Source of the DNA: Streptomyces sp. GESEQ-4
GTDB lineage: Bacteria; Actinomycetota; Actinomycetes; Streptomycetales; Streptomycetaceae
Direction: 5' to 3'
Assembly: GCF_017948455.1 (NCBI RefSeq)
Contig: NZ_JAFFSU010000002.1
Span: 372,001-436,000 of the forward strand
DNA length: 64,000 bases
Shown here: positions 26,556 through 34,604 of the stretch, piece after piece
Layout: each line of letters starts with the position of its first letter
Numbering within the stretch: position 1 is the stretch's first letter
The notes under the pieces: generated by a model
The model's input: only the letters and a program-made list of their open reading frames with translations
Told to the model about the DNA's origin: nothing
The model's database searches: none
Translations under genes and position numbers: made by a program

Positions 26556-27850
26556 CCGGCGTGCCCGGCAGGCCGGGACCGGTCGGCGACCACCCTGTCG
26601 TGGTCGTGGGAGGCGGTGTCGTGGGGCTGTGCACCGCCTACTACCTGGCCGCGGCCGGGCTGCCGGTGGCGGTCGTCGAGCGGCGCGGCCTGGGCTCCGG
26701 GGCGTCCCGGGGCAACGCGGGCTGGGTCTGCCTGAGCCACTCGACGCCCGTCCCGGCCCCGGGTGTGGTGCGCTACGCCCTGCGCTCGCTGGGGCGGCCG
26801 GACTCACCGCTGTATCTACGGCCGCTCCCGGATCCGGCGTTCCTGCGGTGGCTGTGGCGGTTCTGGCGCAGCAGTACCCCGGCCGCGTTCCGGCGCGGTT
26901 ACGCCGCGATCGCCGAGCTGAACGACGGCACGTTCGACCTCTTCGACGGCCTGCGCGAGGCGGGGGTGGACACGACGCTGACCCGGCCCGGGATGGTGCA
27001 CGCGTTCCTGTCGCCGGTGGAGGCTCGTCATCACCTCGCGATCCAGCGGGAGATGGCGGACGGCCGCTATCCGATGCCCGACAACGTCACCACGGGTGCC
27101 GAAGCGCATCTGCTGGACGCCGCGCTGTCGCCCCAGGTGCGCGCGGCCTACCTCGTGGAGGGGGAGGGCGTGGTCGATCCGGAGGCCTTCGCCCGCGGGC
27201 TCGGTGCGGCGCTGGCCGCCGCGGGGGTGAAGGTCCATGAGAACGCGGAGGTCACGGGATTCCGGTCCGAAGGGGGGCGGGTCACCGCGTTGAGCACCGA
27301 CCAGGGCGAGATTCCCTGCTCGGCCGTCGTCGTCGCCGCCGGTATGCGCTCCCCCCGTCTGCTGCGTGCTCTGGGACACCGACTGCCTCTCCAGGCGGGC
27401 AAGGGCTACAGCTTCTCGGTGGAGCTGGACCCGGCGCCCCGGCACACCTTGTACTTCGGCGAGCGTCGGGCCGTCGCCTCACCGATCGGCGGCACCACGC
27501 GGATCGGCGGCACGATGGAGCTGAGCGGCAACAACAGCCGTCTCGACTGGCGCCGTGTCGTCGCCGTGGCGCTGGCGAGCCGGCACTATCTGGGCCGCTG
27601 GTTCGACGACCCGGACGACTTGGTGAGCGTGATCCGCGACCCCTGGGTCGGTGGGCGGCCTTTCCTGCCCGACGGACTGCCGGTGATCGACCGCGTCCCG
27701 GGCCACGCCAACGCCTTCGCGGCCACCGGCCACGGCATGCTCGGCGTCACCCTGGGCCCCGCCACGGGGCACCGGCTCGCCGAGTACATCCGCACCGGCC
27801 GACGCCCCGAGGCCCTCGCACCGTTCTGCTTCGACCGGCTCCGCCGCTGA
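26552..27850 (+). CDS. DadA-like FAD-dependent D-amino acid dehydrogenase/oxidase
   Basis: A 432-residue flavoprotein of the DAO family. The N-terminal Rossmann motif VVVGGGVVGLCTAYYLA is followed by ERRGLGSGASRGNAGWV, typical of DadA. C-terminal segments GRPFLPDGLPVIDRVPG and ATGHGMLGVTLGPATG close the FAD site. It oxidises an amino acid, D-amino acid or hydroxyproline-like substrate to the oxoacid. It is the last gene of the ABC operon (ATGA overlap), so it probably acts on the imported compound. The convergent operon ends 9 bases away. Confidence 0.92.
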   Translation: MTGVPGRPGPVGDHPVVVVGGGVVGLCTAYYLAAAGLPVAVVERRGLGSGASRGNAGWVCLSHSTPVPAPGVVRYALRSLGRPDSPLYLRPLPDPAFLRWLWRFWRSSTPAAFRRGYAAIAELNDGTFDLFDGLREAGVDTTLTRPGMVHAFLSPVEARHHLAIQREMADGRYPMPDNVTTGAEAHLLDAALSPQVRAAYLVEGEGVVDPEAFARGLGAALAAAGVKVHENAEVTGFRSEGGRVTALSTDQGEIPCSAVVVAAGMRSPRLLRALGHRLPLQAGKGYSFSVELDPAPRHTLYFGERRAVASPIGGTTRIGGTMELSGNNSRLDWRRVVAVALASRHYLGRWFDDPDDLVSVIRDPWVGGRPFLPDGLPVIDRVPGHANAFAATGHGMLGVTLGPATGHRLAEYIRTGRRPEALAPFCFDRLRR

Positions 27851-27859
27851 ACCGGACGC

Positions 27860-28267
27860 TCAGGTGTAGCGGCGCAGGACGAGGCGGCGTCGGCCGTCCT
27901 TGTCGAGTACGTCGGTGTCCACCTCGTAGCCGTGGTCCTCCGCGTAGCGCAGGGCGGCGGCGTGGCCGTAGGCGCGGGCGACCTTGGTCAGCCAGGGCTG
28001 GTCGTAGCGGGACCGGTCGAACTCGCTGATGACGGCTTCGAAGGTGCCGTCGTCGCCGCGGCGGAAGCCGATGTCGTTGCTGTAGCGGCCGATGTGGGCG
28101 CGGCGGATGATCACTTCGGCGCGGTCACGGCGGGCATCGCCCCGGTAGCCGTAGAGGCGCTGGGGCGTGTCGTGGGTCTCGACGGTGGCGAAGCCGACCG
28201 CGGCGAGGGCCTGGACGAGCAGGTCGGGGTCGCGCAGGGCGGTGCGGACGCGGGTGAAGTGCGACAT
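27860..28267 (-). CDS. DUF1257 (Ycf35-like) protein
   Basis: The last gene of the eight-gene operon. The 135-residue product starts MSHFTRVRTALRDPDLLVQA and contains YGYRGDARRDRAEVIIR and SNDIGFRRGDDGTFEAVI, matching the DUF1257/Ycf35 family known from cyanobacteria, plastids and some actinobacteria. Its role there is unknown. It has no signal or membrane segment. GAGGA upstream of ATG 28267 marks the start; the gap to the Hsp70-like gene is 58 bases. DUF1257 with DUF2997 and a Ycf46-like ATPase in one operon points to a shared complex or process. Confidence 0.85.
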   Translation of the reverse strand: MSHFTRVRTALRDPDLLVQALAAVGFATVETHDTPQRLYGYRGDARRDRAEVIIRRAHIGRYSNDIGFRRGDDGTFEAVISEFDRSRYDQPWLTKVARAYGHAAALRYAEDHGYEVDTDVLDKDGRRRLVLRRYT

Positions 28268-28325
28268 GACGAATCCTCGGGGTTGGAGACGGGGGGCGGA
28301 GACGGGAGGGGCGGCGCCGCCGGGC

Positions 28326-29936
28326 TCACGCCAGGCGGACGACCGGCTGTCTGTCCAGGACCAGGGTCTGGCGGCGCAGGTCGTAGGCGGAGACGGTGAG
28401 GCGCTTGTGGGCGTCGATGCGGAACTCGAGGCGGAAGCGGTCCTCTCCGGCCGTGGCCGGCGGGTCGGCTTCCAGGAAGGTGGGGCTGTCCTCGTTGAGC
28501 CAGAGCATGGACCGCTGCTGGCGCTGCTGCGGGGTGACGGTGACGGTGCGGGCGCCGCCGCCGGCGTCGAAGGAGATCTCCAGCTCGGCACTGGCGTCGC
28601 GGTAGGTGGCGTGGGCGAGTTCGTAGACGGCCAGGCCGAGTCTGCGCTGCCGGTCGTGCACCGCCCTGACGGTGAGCGTCTTGACCGGTTCCTCGGTGGG
28701 ATAGGCGGTGCCGGCTTCCACCAGGGTCTCGAACTCGTAGGAGCCTGTGTCGTGGTCGACATGCCGGATGGCGTAGTCGTGCTGGATGTGGTCGAACAGC
28801 TCGCTGCCGCCCGCGATGCCGGCCGCCCCGGCGGCAACCGCCTCCAAGGGCCGGTCCAGGCGCACCACTTCGGGGTCGAAGTGCAGGTGGACGACGTCCT
28901 GCACGGCGGGGATGAGGCAGCTGCCGCCGACAAGAAAGACGCCCCGGATGTCGTCGGTGCCGAAGCCGCGGGTGGCGGCCAGATCGAGGCAGGAGCGCAG
29001 GGCCTGGTTGATCCGGCGCAGCACGCCCTTGTCGCGCAGGAGGGCGTCGAACTCGCCGCGGGTGACCGTGACCTGGTGCACACGGTCGGTGCGGGCGTCG
29101 GCGGCGCGGATGACGGCCTGCTCGGCGGTGGCCAGTTCCCGTTTGGCCCGCTCGGCGGAGGTCAGGAGGCGGCGGAAGACCTGGTTGCGGCCGATCTGGT
29201 CACCGTGCGGCAGGGCGAGCTGGCTGAGGGCGTGTTCGGCGAGGAACGCGTCGATGGTGTTGCCGCCCAGGTCCAGGCCCCGCTTCGCGATCGTGCGCAC
29301 CCCCGCGCCGGAGCCCGCCTCGTCGGGTTCCTGCACCCGGACGACGGAGACGTCGAGGGTGCCGGCCCCGAAGTCGATCACGGCGAACGCGTCGCCGGGG
29401 TTGAGCCGGGCGCTGTAGCCGACGGCGGCCGCCGTGGCCTCGTCGACGATGCGGAGGCGGGCGGTGGGTAGGCCCTCGCGGACCTCGCGCACCAGCCAGT
29501 CGCGGTAGCCGTCGAAGGACTCCACCGGCGCGGTGGCGACGATCTCCAGGTCGTCGTCCTCGATGGTGAGCAGGGCCAGCGCCATGATGTCGCTGAGGAA
29601 CTGGGTGGCCGCCTCCCGGCCGGTGACCTTGCGGTCGCCGATCGGTCGGGCCGCGTCGTAGGCGTGTCCGGAGACGTTGCTCTTGGTGGACGCGAAGACG
29701 GTGAAGCCCGGGTCGTCGTCCATCTCGGGGGTGACCTGGATGCCGAGGCGGCGGGTGGTTCCGTCGTGGGCGTAGGCGATCAGGGAGGGCACCACCCGCT
29801 GGGTGGGCCCGGGACCGGCCTCGCGCAGCATGTCGACGCCGGGCAGCGGGATGGGGACGCCGCGGCCCGCCTCGGGATCCCAGCCCGCGACGACGGTGTT
29901 GGCGGTGCCGAAGTCGATGCCGATACGGGTGGTCAT
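28326..29936 (-). CDS. Hsp70 (DnaK)-like ATPase with atypical C-terminus
   Basis: A 536-residue cytoplasmic Hsp70 superfamily protein. The nucleotide-binding domain is complete: phosphate-1 GIDFGTANTVVAGW, phosphate-2 VIDFGAGTLDVSVV, LDLGGNTIDAFL and the adenosine loop VFLVGGSCLIP. The C-terminal 150 residues form a beta-rich domain with little similarity to DnaK, and there is no long helical lid, so substrate choice is probably specialised. No DnaJ or GrpE is adjacent. The ATG overlaps the stop of the upstream propeller gene (ATGA). It probably remodels partners encoded in this operon. Confidence 0.9.
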   Translation of the reverse strand: MTTRIGIDFGTANTVVAGWDPEAGRGVPIPLPGVDMLREAGPGPTQRVVPSLIAYAHDGTTRRLGIQVTPEMDDDPGFTVFASTKSNVSGHAYDAARPIGDRKVTGREAATQFLSDIMALALLTIEDDDLEIVATAPVESFDGYRDWLVREVREGLPTARLRIVDEATAAAVGYSARLNPGDAFAVIDFGAGTLDVSVVRVQEPDEAGSGAGVRTIAKRGLDLGGNTIDAFLAEHALSQLALPHGDQIGRNQVFRRLLTSAERAKRELATAEQAVIRAADARTDRVHQVTVTRGEFDALLRDKGVLRRINQALRSCLDLAATRGFGTDDIRGVFLVGGSCLIPAVQDVVHLHFDPEVVRLDRPLEAVAAGAAGIAGGSELFDHIQHDYAIRHVDHDTGSYEFETLVEAGTAYPTEEPVKTLTVRAVHDRQRRLGLAVYELAHATYRDASAELEISFDAGGGARTVTVTPQQRQQRSMLWLNEDSPTFLEADPPATAGEDRFRLEFRIDAHKRLTVSAYDLRRQTLVLDRQPVVRLA

Positions 29937-32188
29937 GCGTCTCCCTTACGTTCGTGAAGCTCGCCCAGTCCGATCTCGTGGTCGCCCGGCCTCACCGACC
30001 CTGCCGCCTCGCCGAGCCCGACGTCGTGCCGGAAGCGGTGTTCTAGGCACATCCGCAGCAGCCCCAGGGCTTGCCGGGACGATTCGTCCAGGACCGGGTG
30101 CTCCATCACCGCGACCACTTCCGTCAGCTCTCCGGGGCCCATCACGCCCATGGGCTTGGCGATCAATGGACGAAGGGCGAGGGCGGTCAGGACGTAGATG
30201 TCGACGGCGCCCTCTTCCAGGCCCCCGACCGCCAGCAGGTCTCCCCGCGGTGACACCCGTGCGCAACGCGCTCTGGGACGGGACTGGTAGTCGGAGAGCA
30301 GGGGGATCTGCTCGGACACGGAGTCTTCGGGCGGGGGCGCGTCACGCGTGGGAGGCACGTCGAGGAGCTGGAGACAGGTTTCCGTGACGGCGAGGAACCG
30401 GTCCAGCGCGGGTGACCAGGCGAGGTGGATCGGGGATGTCCCGTACGTCCAGGGACGGGTCGTGACCGGCGTCTGTGAGGTCGTGAGAGGTTCGTGCCAC
30501 ACATGCAGCCCGCCGGAGTCGGTGCCGCAGACGAGAGCGGAAGGCGAGAGGGCGGCCGAGTTCGCGCTGTATCTGAGGTTTTCGGGGCCAATGAGCTTGT
30601 TCACCGCAGAGTCGGCGAGGTCGGCGACCACGATGTTGCTGGGGTCGTCGACCAGGGCGATCAGCCGCCCCTCCGCATCCACTACGGTCGTCCTCGGCGT
30701 GATACGTCCCTGCCAGCGCAGCACGCCGCTGTCGGTGAGGTTCCCGCCGGAGCGGCCGGTGAACACCGTCCACGCAGCCGGCATGTGGGGGCTTCTTGCG
30801 ATCACGATGAAGGCACGGTCGCCGGCGACCCGCTCCACGTCGCGTACATCGCCGGGCTGGTTGTAGAGCGCCGGCGTGCCGTTCTCGTCGGCGTAGTGGA
30901 TCTGCTTGCCCGCTACGACGATCATGGCGTCGGAGCCCAGATGTGCGATCCGCTGCGCCGGATGCGGGAGGTGGTCGTCCAGCCACACCAGCGTCAGATC
31001 GGCGAGATCCACGATCCCGGCACAATGCCTCGGCCCTCGCCCCGCGAAGGCGAGTTGCATGCCGTCCGGGGCGAAGTCGAGAGCGTGGACCGCGATCGGC
31101 TGCTCGCCGGTGTCGGTCGGCCAGATGCGGGTGCGGGGGAGGGATCTGATCGGACCTACGCCGGCCAGGCCTTCCACGAACCGGGCCACGGCGATCGAGT
31201 CCGCGGCACGCAGCGCTTCGAAGACACGGCGGTCGTCCTCGTCCTTCGGACGCCAGTCACCGAACTCGTCGGCCGTCTGCACCGCTTCGGGCAGCGACAT
31301 CAGCAACGTGAGGGACCACAAGCGGTCCCAGTCACGTCGCTCCGTCAACTGCTCTGCCACATACGCACGTTCGTGCTCGGAGAGGTACGCGAAGTCCGCC
31401 TGCTGGGAACTCTGTCCCGCCAGCACGCGCACCACGTCCAGGATGCCCAGTCCGCTCATCTCGACCCGCAGAACCGAGCGCTCCTCGTCGGAGGCGCCCC
31501 GGTAGCCGAGCGTCAGCAGAGAGCCGTCGGGATCAAGCGCCCGATACTGCTCCAACTGCCTGGTGCGTACGAAGAAGATGGCGCGCTGGACCTGATCGGC
31601 GGGCGCGAGATGGTGCTCTGCGCAGAAGGCCGCCGCACTGGGGGAGTCCAGCGCCGCCTCGCAGAACAGGTCGATGGTCTCGGGGGCGCTCTGCGCGAGC
31701 AGCCAGGCCCGGGCAGTTTCGCCGATGGGGTGGTCGAAGCGGAGGGTGGCATCGATGAGCGTGCGCTCGTCCAGGGGCATGTCGTCGTCGCCGAGCGCCA
31801 GGCGGCTGAGGAAGCGCACGTGGAGCTCGGAGGTCGTCGGGGCGGGGCCCCAGCGCTTCAGCAGTGACCACAGCTCGGCATCGTCCTGATCGAGCCAGTC
31901 TTGCCAGGCGGCGTCAACGAGCATGGCGGGTACGGGTGTTGGGTTCTCGGGGAGTCCCGCCACGAGAGGGGAGGCCCATCGCCCCGGGGACGCGCCGGAC
32001 ACGGACGGCGTCAGCCACGACCGGAACACCGCCTCCTGGCCGTGGGTCTCCAACGCGCGGGCGACGGCGCGCAGGGCCCGGGGCACGCCGGAATCCGTGG
32101 CGCGCCACACCACACCAAGAGCCCAGCGGCCCAGCCCGGAGTCCGGGGCCCGCAGGCGCAGCATCAGCACGGCGATCCGTATCCGCAT
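29933..32188 (-). CDS. Helical/beta-propeller operon protein, paralogue 1
   Basis: About 751 residues, of unknown function. Residues 1-330 are helical and HEAT-like (FLSRLALGDDDMPLDERTL, AEHHLAPADQVQRAIFFV, RRDWDRLWSLTLLMSLPEA); about 360-680 carry WD40-like blades (VHALDFAPDGMQLAFAG, HLAWSPALDRFLAV). The tail ends HDVGLG, then EIGLG. It is clearly homologous to the next gene upstream (32272-34599) through its whole length. ATG 32188 is chosen because GGAGTGAGG precedes MRIRIAV exactly as in paralogue 2. GTG 32275, overlapping the upstream stop, is an in-frame alternative that adds 29 residues. Confidence 0.85.
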   Translation of the reverse strand: MRIRIAVLMLRLRAPDSGLGRWALGVVWRATDSGVPRALRAVARALETHGQEAVFRSWLTPSVSGASPGRWASPLVAGLPENPTPVPAMLVDAAWQDWLDQDDAELWSLLKRWGPAPTTSELHVRFLSRLALGDDDMPLDERTLIDATLRFDHPIGETARAWLLAQSAPETIDLFCEAALDSPSAAAFCAEHHLAPADQVQRAIFFVRTRQLEQYRALDPDGSLLTLGYRGASDEERSVLRVEMSGLGILDVVRVLAGQSSQQADFAYLSEHERAYVAEQLTERRDWDRLWSLTLLMSLPEAVQTADEFGDWRPKDEDDRRVFEALRAADSIAVARFVEGLAGVGPIRSLPRTRIWPTDTGEQPIAVHALDFAPDGMQLAFAGRGPRHCAGIVDLADLTLVWLDDHLPHPAQRIAHLGSDAMIVVAGKQIHYADENGTPALYNQPGDVRDVERVAGDRAFIVIARSPHMPAAWTVFTGRSGGNLTDSGVLRWQGRITPRTTVVDAEGRLIALVDDPSNIVVADLADSAVNKLIGPENLRYSANSAALSPSALVCGTDSGGLHVWHEPLTTSQTPVTTRPWTYGTSPIHLAWSPALDRFLAVTETCLQLLDVPPTRDAPPPEDSVSEQIPLLSDYQSRPRARCARVSPRGDLLAVGGLEEGAVDIYVLTALALRPLIAKPMGVMGPGELTEVVAVMEHPVLDESSRQALGLLRMCLEHRFRHDVGLGEAAGSVRPGDHEIGLGELHERKGDA

Positions 32189-32271
32189 CGGCCTCACTCC
32201 GTCCCTTCGACGCGCGGCGAGTTCGGTCAGCCGGGCGGCGTGGGGAGCGGTGAGCGTCTTCGGCATGCCGC

Positions 32272-34599
32272 TCACCCGCCCAGCTCGATGTCGTAGGCGC
32301 CGGCGACCGCCGCCCCGTGCGTGTCCCCGAGCCGCACGTCGTGGCGGAACCGGTGCTCCAGGCAGGTCCGCAGCAGTGTGAGCGTCGTCCGGGACTCCTC
32401 GTCGAGCACTGGGTTCTCCAGCACCGTGACCACCGCCGTCAGCTCCCTGGGCCGCATCAGTCCCATCGGCTTGCCGATGAACGGGCGGACGGTGAGAAGG
32501 GACAGCGCGTAGAGATCGATGTGACCCGGCAGGACGCCGCCCATGGCGAGGACATCGCCCCCCGGCGACAGCCGCATGAACGGCCGGGCCCCGGGCACGG
32601 CACTGCCGAGCGGGATCGGCTTGGACACATGTGTGCCGGGGACCGTCCCGTCGTCGGATGCCAGAGTGCCGAGGACCTTGAGGCGCGGCAGGTGCACCGC
32701 GATGTCCTGCCCCCGCTGGCTGAGCGCCAGAAGCCGCTGCAGCGCGGGCGACCAGGACAGGCCGATCAGCCTTCTGTCCTCCTGTTGCTGCCACAGGCGC
32801 TTCGACACCGGGGCCTTGGCGAGGAGCGGTCCGCGCCGCCACACCTGCACGCGGCCCTGGTCATTCCCTCGGACAAGAAGGGACGGCGACATGGCAGTGT
32901 GCGGCATGCTGTCCCCGGCCGCGGCTGTGCTACCGCGGAGGGTCGCTACCGCCGTGGGGTCGGCGAGATCGGCGACCAGGGCGGTTCGCTGGTCGAGCAC
33001 GGCGACGGTCCGGCCCTCGGGATCCAGGGTGGCCGTGAGCCCCGGGTGGTGGTTCCGGCCGCTGAGCATGCCGGTGTCGACGAGTGGGCCGCCGGCTTCC
33101 CCGGTGAACAGCGTCCATTCCCCGTCCTCGGTACTGTCCTGTGCGGACAGCACGATGAAGCGCCGGTCACCGGCGGTACGCCGCAGCTGACGGACGTGGG
33201 CGACACGGGTGGTCCCGAAGCGGAGCGTCTGTCGGCCCTGGCTGTCGCAGTAATGGAGCCGGGCACGGGCGGGCCGCTGCCTGCCCCGGTAGCGTCCGGA
33301 GTCCGCGACGACGACGGCGTCGGGCCCCAACTGCACGATCCGCGAAGGGGAGCCCGTGAAGTGATACAGCCGGAACAGGGTGGTGCTGTCGAGATCGACG
33401 ATCCCGGCGCACTTGCCTTGACTGGCGAAAGCGAGCCCGCGGCCGTCCGGCGCGAAGTCGAGATCGACGACGTCGGTGGCCCGCTCGTCCAGGTCGCGGA
33501 GTGCGATCCGGGTGTGCGGGGTGCCCCAGACCGGCGACCCGGTGGACAGGGCCTTCACCTGCTTGGCCACCGGTCCCGCTGCGAGCAGCGTCTCGAACAT
33601 GCGACGGTCGTCCTCGCCGGACGGCCGCCAATCGCCGAACGCGTGGACCACTCGGACGGCGTCGGCGAGCGGGAGCAGCACAGTGAGCGGCCACAGTCGG
33701 TCCCAGTCGCGCTGCCGGGTGAGCTGCCCTGTCAGATAGGCGCGTTCCTTGTGGCTGAGGGAAGCGACGTCCCCGTCCCGACGGCGTTGTCCGGCCAGCA
33801 CGCGGAGTACGTCGATGCCGCCGAGCCGCGTCATGGCCTCCCGCAGCGCCGAGCGCTCCTCGGTCGGCGCGTTCCGGTAATGGGCGGCCAGAAGCGCTCC
33901 GTCGGGGTCCAGTGCCCGGTACTGCTCGTGCTGCCCGGTGCGCAGGAAGAACGCGGCGCGTTCCGCGGCGTCGGCGGGGGCGAGGTGGTGGGCCATGCAG
34001 AACTCGACCGCGTGCGGCGTATCCGCCTGCACGGCTGTCGCGCAGAACAGAGCGACCGCCCGCGAATCGCCGCAGGTCAGCAGTTTCGCGCGGGCCCGTT
34101 CGCCGATGGGGTGGTCGAAGCGGGCGGCGGCATGGGCGAGGGACGGGGCGTCGACGGTCTCATCGCCGCTGCTCTCTCCGCCGTCGCCGAGCGCCAGACG
34201 GCTGAGGAAACGCAGCCCCGGGCCGGACGTCGCGGTCGACATCGTCGCCGCGCGATTCCACCTTCTCAGCAAGGACCACAACTCGGGCTTGTCCTCGTCG
34301 AGCCACTCGCGCCAGCCCGCGTCCACGAGCACGTCGTGCACGGCCGTCGAACTGCTCGCCAGTTCCGCCACGAGCGGGGACGTCCACCATCGCGGGGAGG
34401 CTCCGGACACCGAGGGCCCCAACCAGGTCTCCCACACGGTGTCGGGGCCGAGGGACTTGATCGCGCCCACGGCGGCCCGCAGAGCCACGGGCTCACCGGA
34501 GTCGGCAGCGCGGAGCACGGTCTCCAGCGCCCTGCGGCGCCAACGGGAGTTCTTCCCGACAGGCAGCCACAGCTTCACGACCGCGATCCGTATCCGCAT
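32272..34599 (-). CDS. Helical/beta-propeller operon protein, paralogue 2
   Basis: About 775 residues, sharing with paralogue 1 the opening MRIRIAV, the WETWLGPSVSGASP-type segment, FLSRLALGD, HHLAPADAAERAAFFLRTGQ, EQYRALDPDG and the propeller motif VDLDFAPDGRGLAFAS. The tail ends HDVRLG-(11 residues)-DIELGG. The helical first half and the WD40-like second half suggest a scaffold or client-recognition protein; no catalytic motif is seen. It starts 5 bases after the stop of paralogue 3 (GTG 34608 is an alternative start overlapping that stop). Confidence 0.87.
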   Translation of the reverse strand: MRIRIAVVKLWLPVGKNSRWRRRALETVLRAADSGEPVALRAAVGAIKSLGPDTVWETWLGPSVSGASPRWWTSPLVAELASSSTAVHDVLVDAGWREWLDEDKPELWSLLRRWNRAATMSTATSGPGLRFLSRLALGDGGESSGDETVDAPSLAHAAARFDHPIGERARAKLLTCGDSRAVALFCATAVQADTPHAVEFCMAHHLAPADAAERAAFFLRTGQHEQYRALDPDGALLAAHYRNAPTEERSALREAMTRLGGIDVLRVLAGQRRRDGDVASLSHKERAYLTGQLTRQRDWDRLWPLTVLLPLADAVRVVHAFGDWRPSGEDDRRMFETLLAAGPVAKQVKALSTGSPVWGTPHTRIALRDLDERATDVVDLDFAPDGRGLAFASQGKCAGIVDLDSTTLFRLYHFTGSPSRIVQLGPDAVVVADSGRYRGRQRPARARLHYCDSQGRQTLRFGTTRVAHVRQLRRTAGDRRFIVLSAQDSTEDGEWTLFTGEAGGPLVDTGMLSGRNHHPGLTATLDPEGRTVAVLDQRTALVADLADPTAVATLRGSTAAAGDSMPHTAMSPSLLVRGNDQGRVQVWRRGPLLAKAPVSKRLWQQQEDRRLIGLSWSPALQRLLALSQRGQDIAVHLPRLKVLGTLASDDGTVPGTHVSKPIPLGSAVPGARPFMRLSPGGDVLAMGGVLPGHIDLYALSLLTVRPFIGKPMGLMRPRELTAVVTVLENPVLDEESRTTLTLLRTCLEHRFRHDVRLGDTHGAAVAGAYDIELGG

Positions 34600-34604
34600 G
34601 GGCC

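Noticed and set aside
27860..29083. One long minus-strand frame covering DUF1257 and part of the Hsp70-like gene
   Set aside because: Only the last 135 codons are protein-like; the first part is an out-of-frame reading of the Hsp70-like gene.
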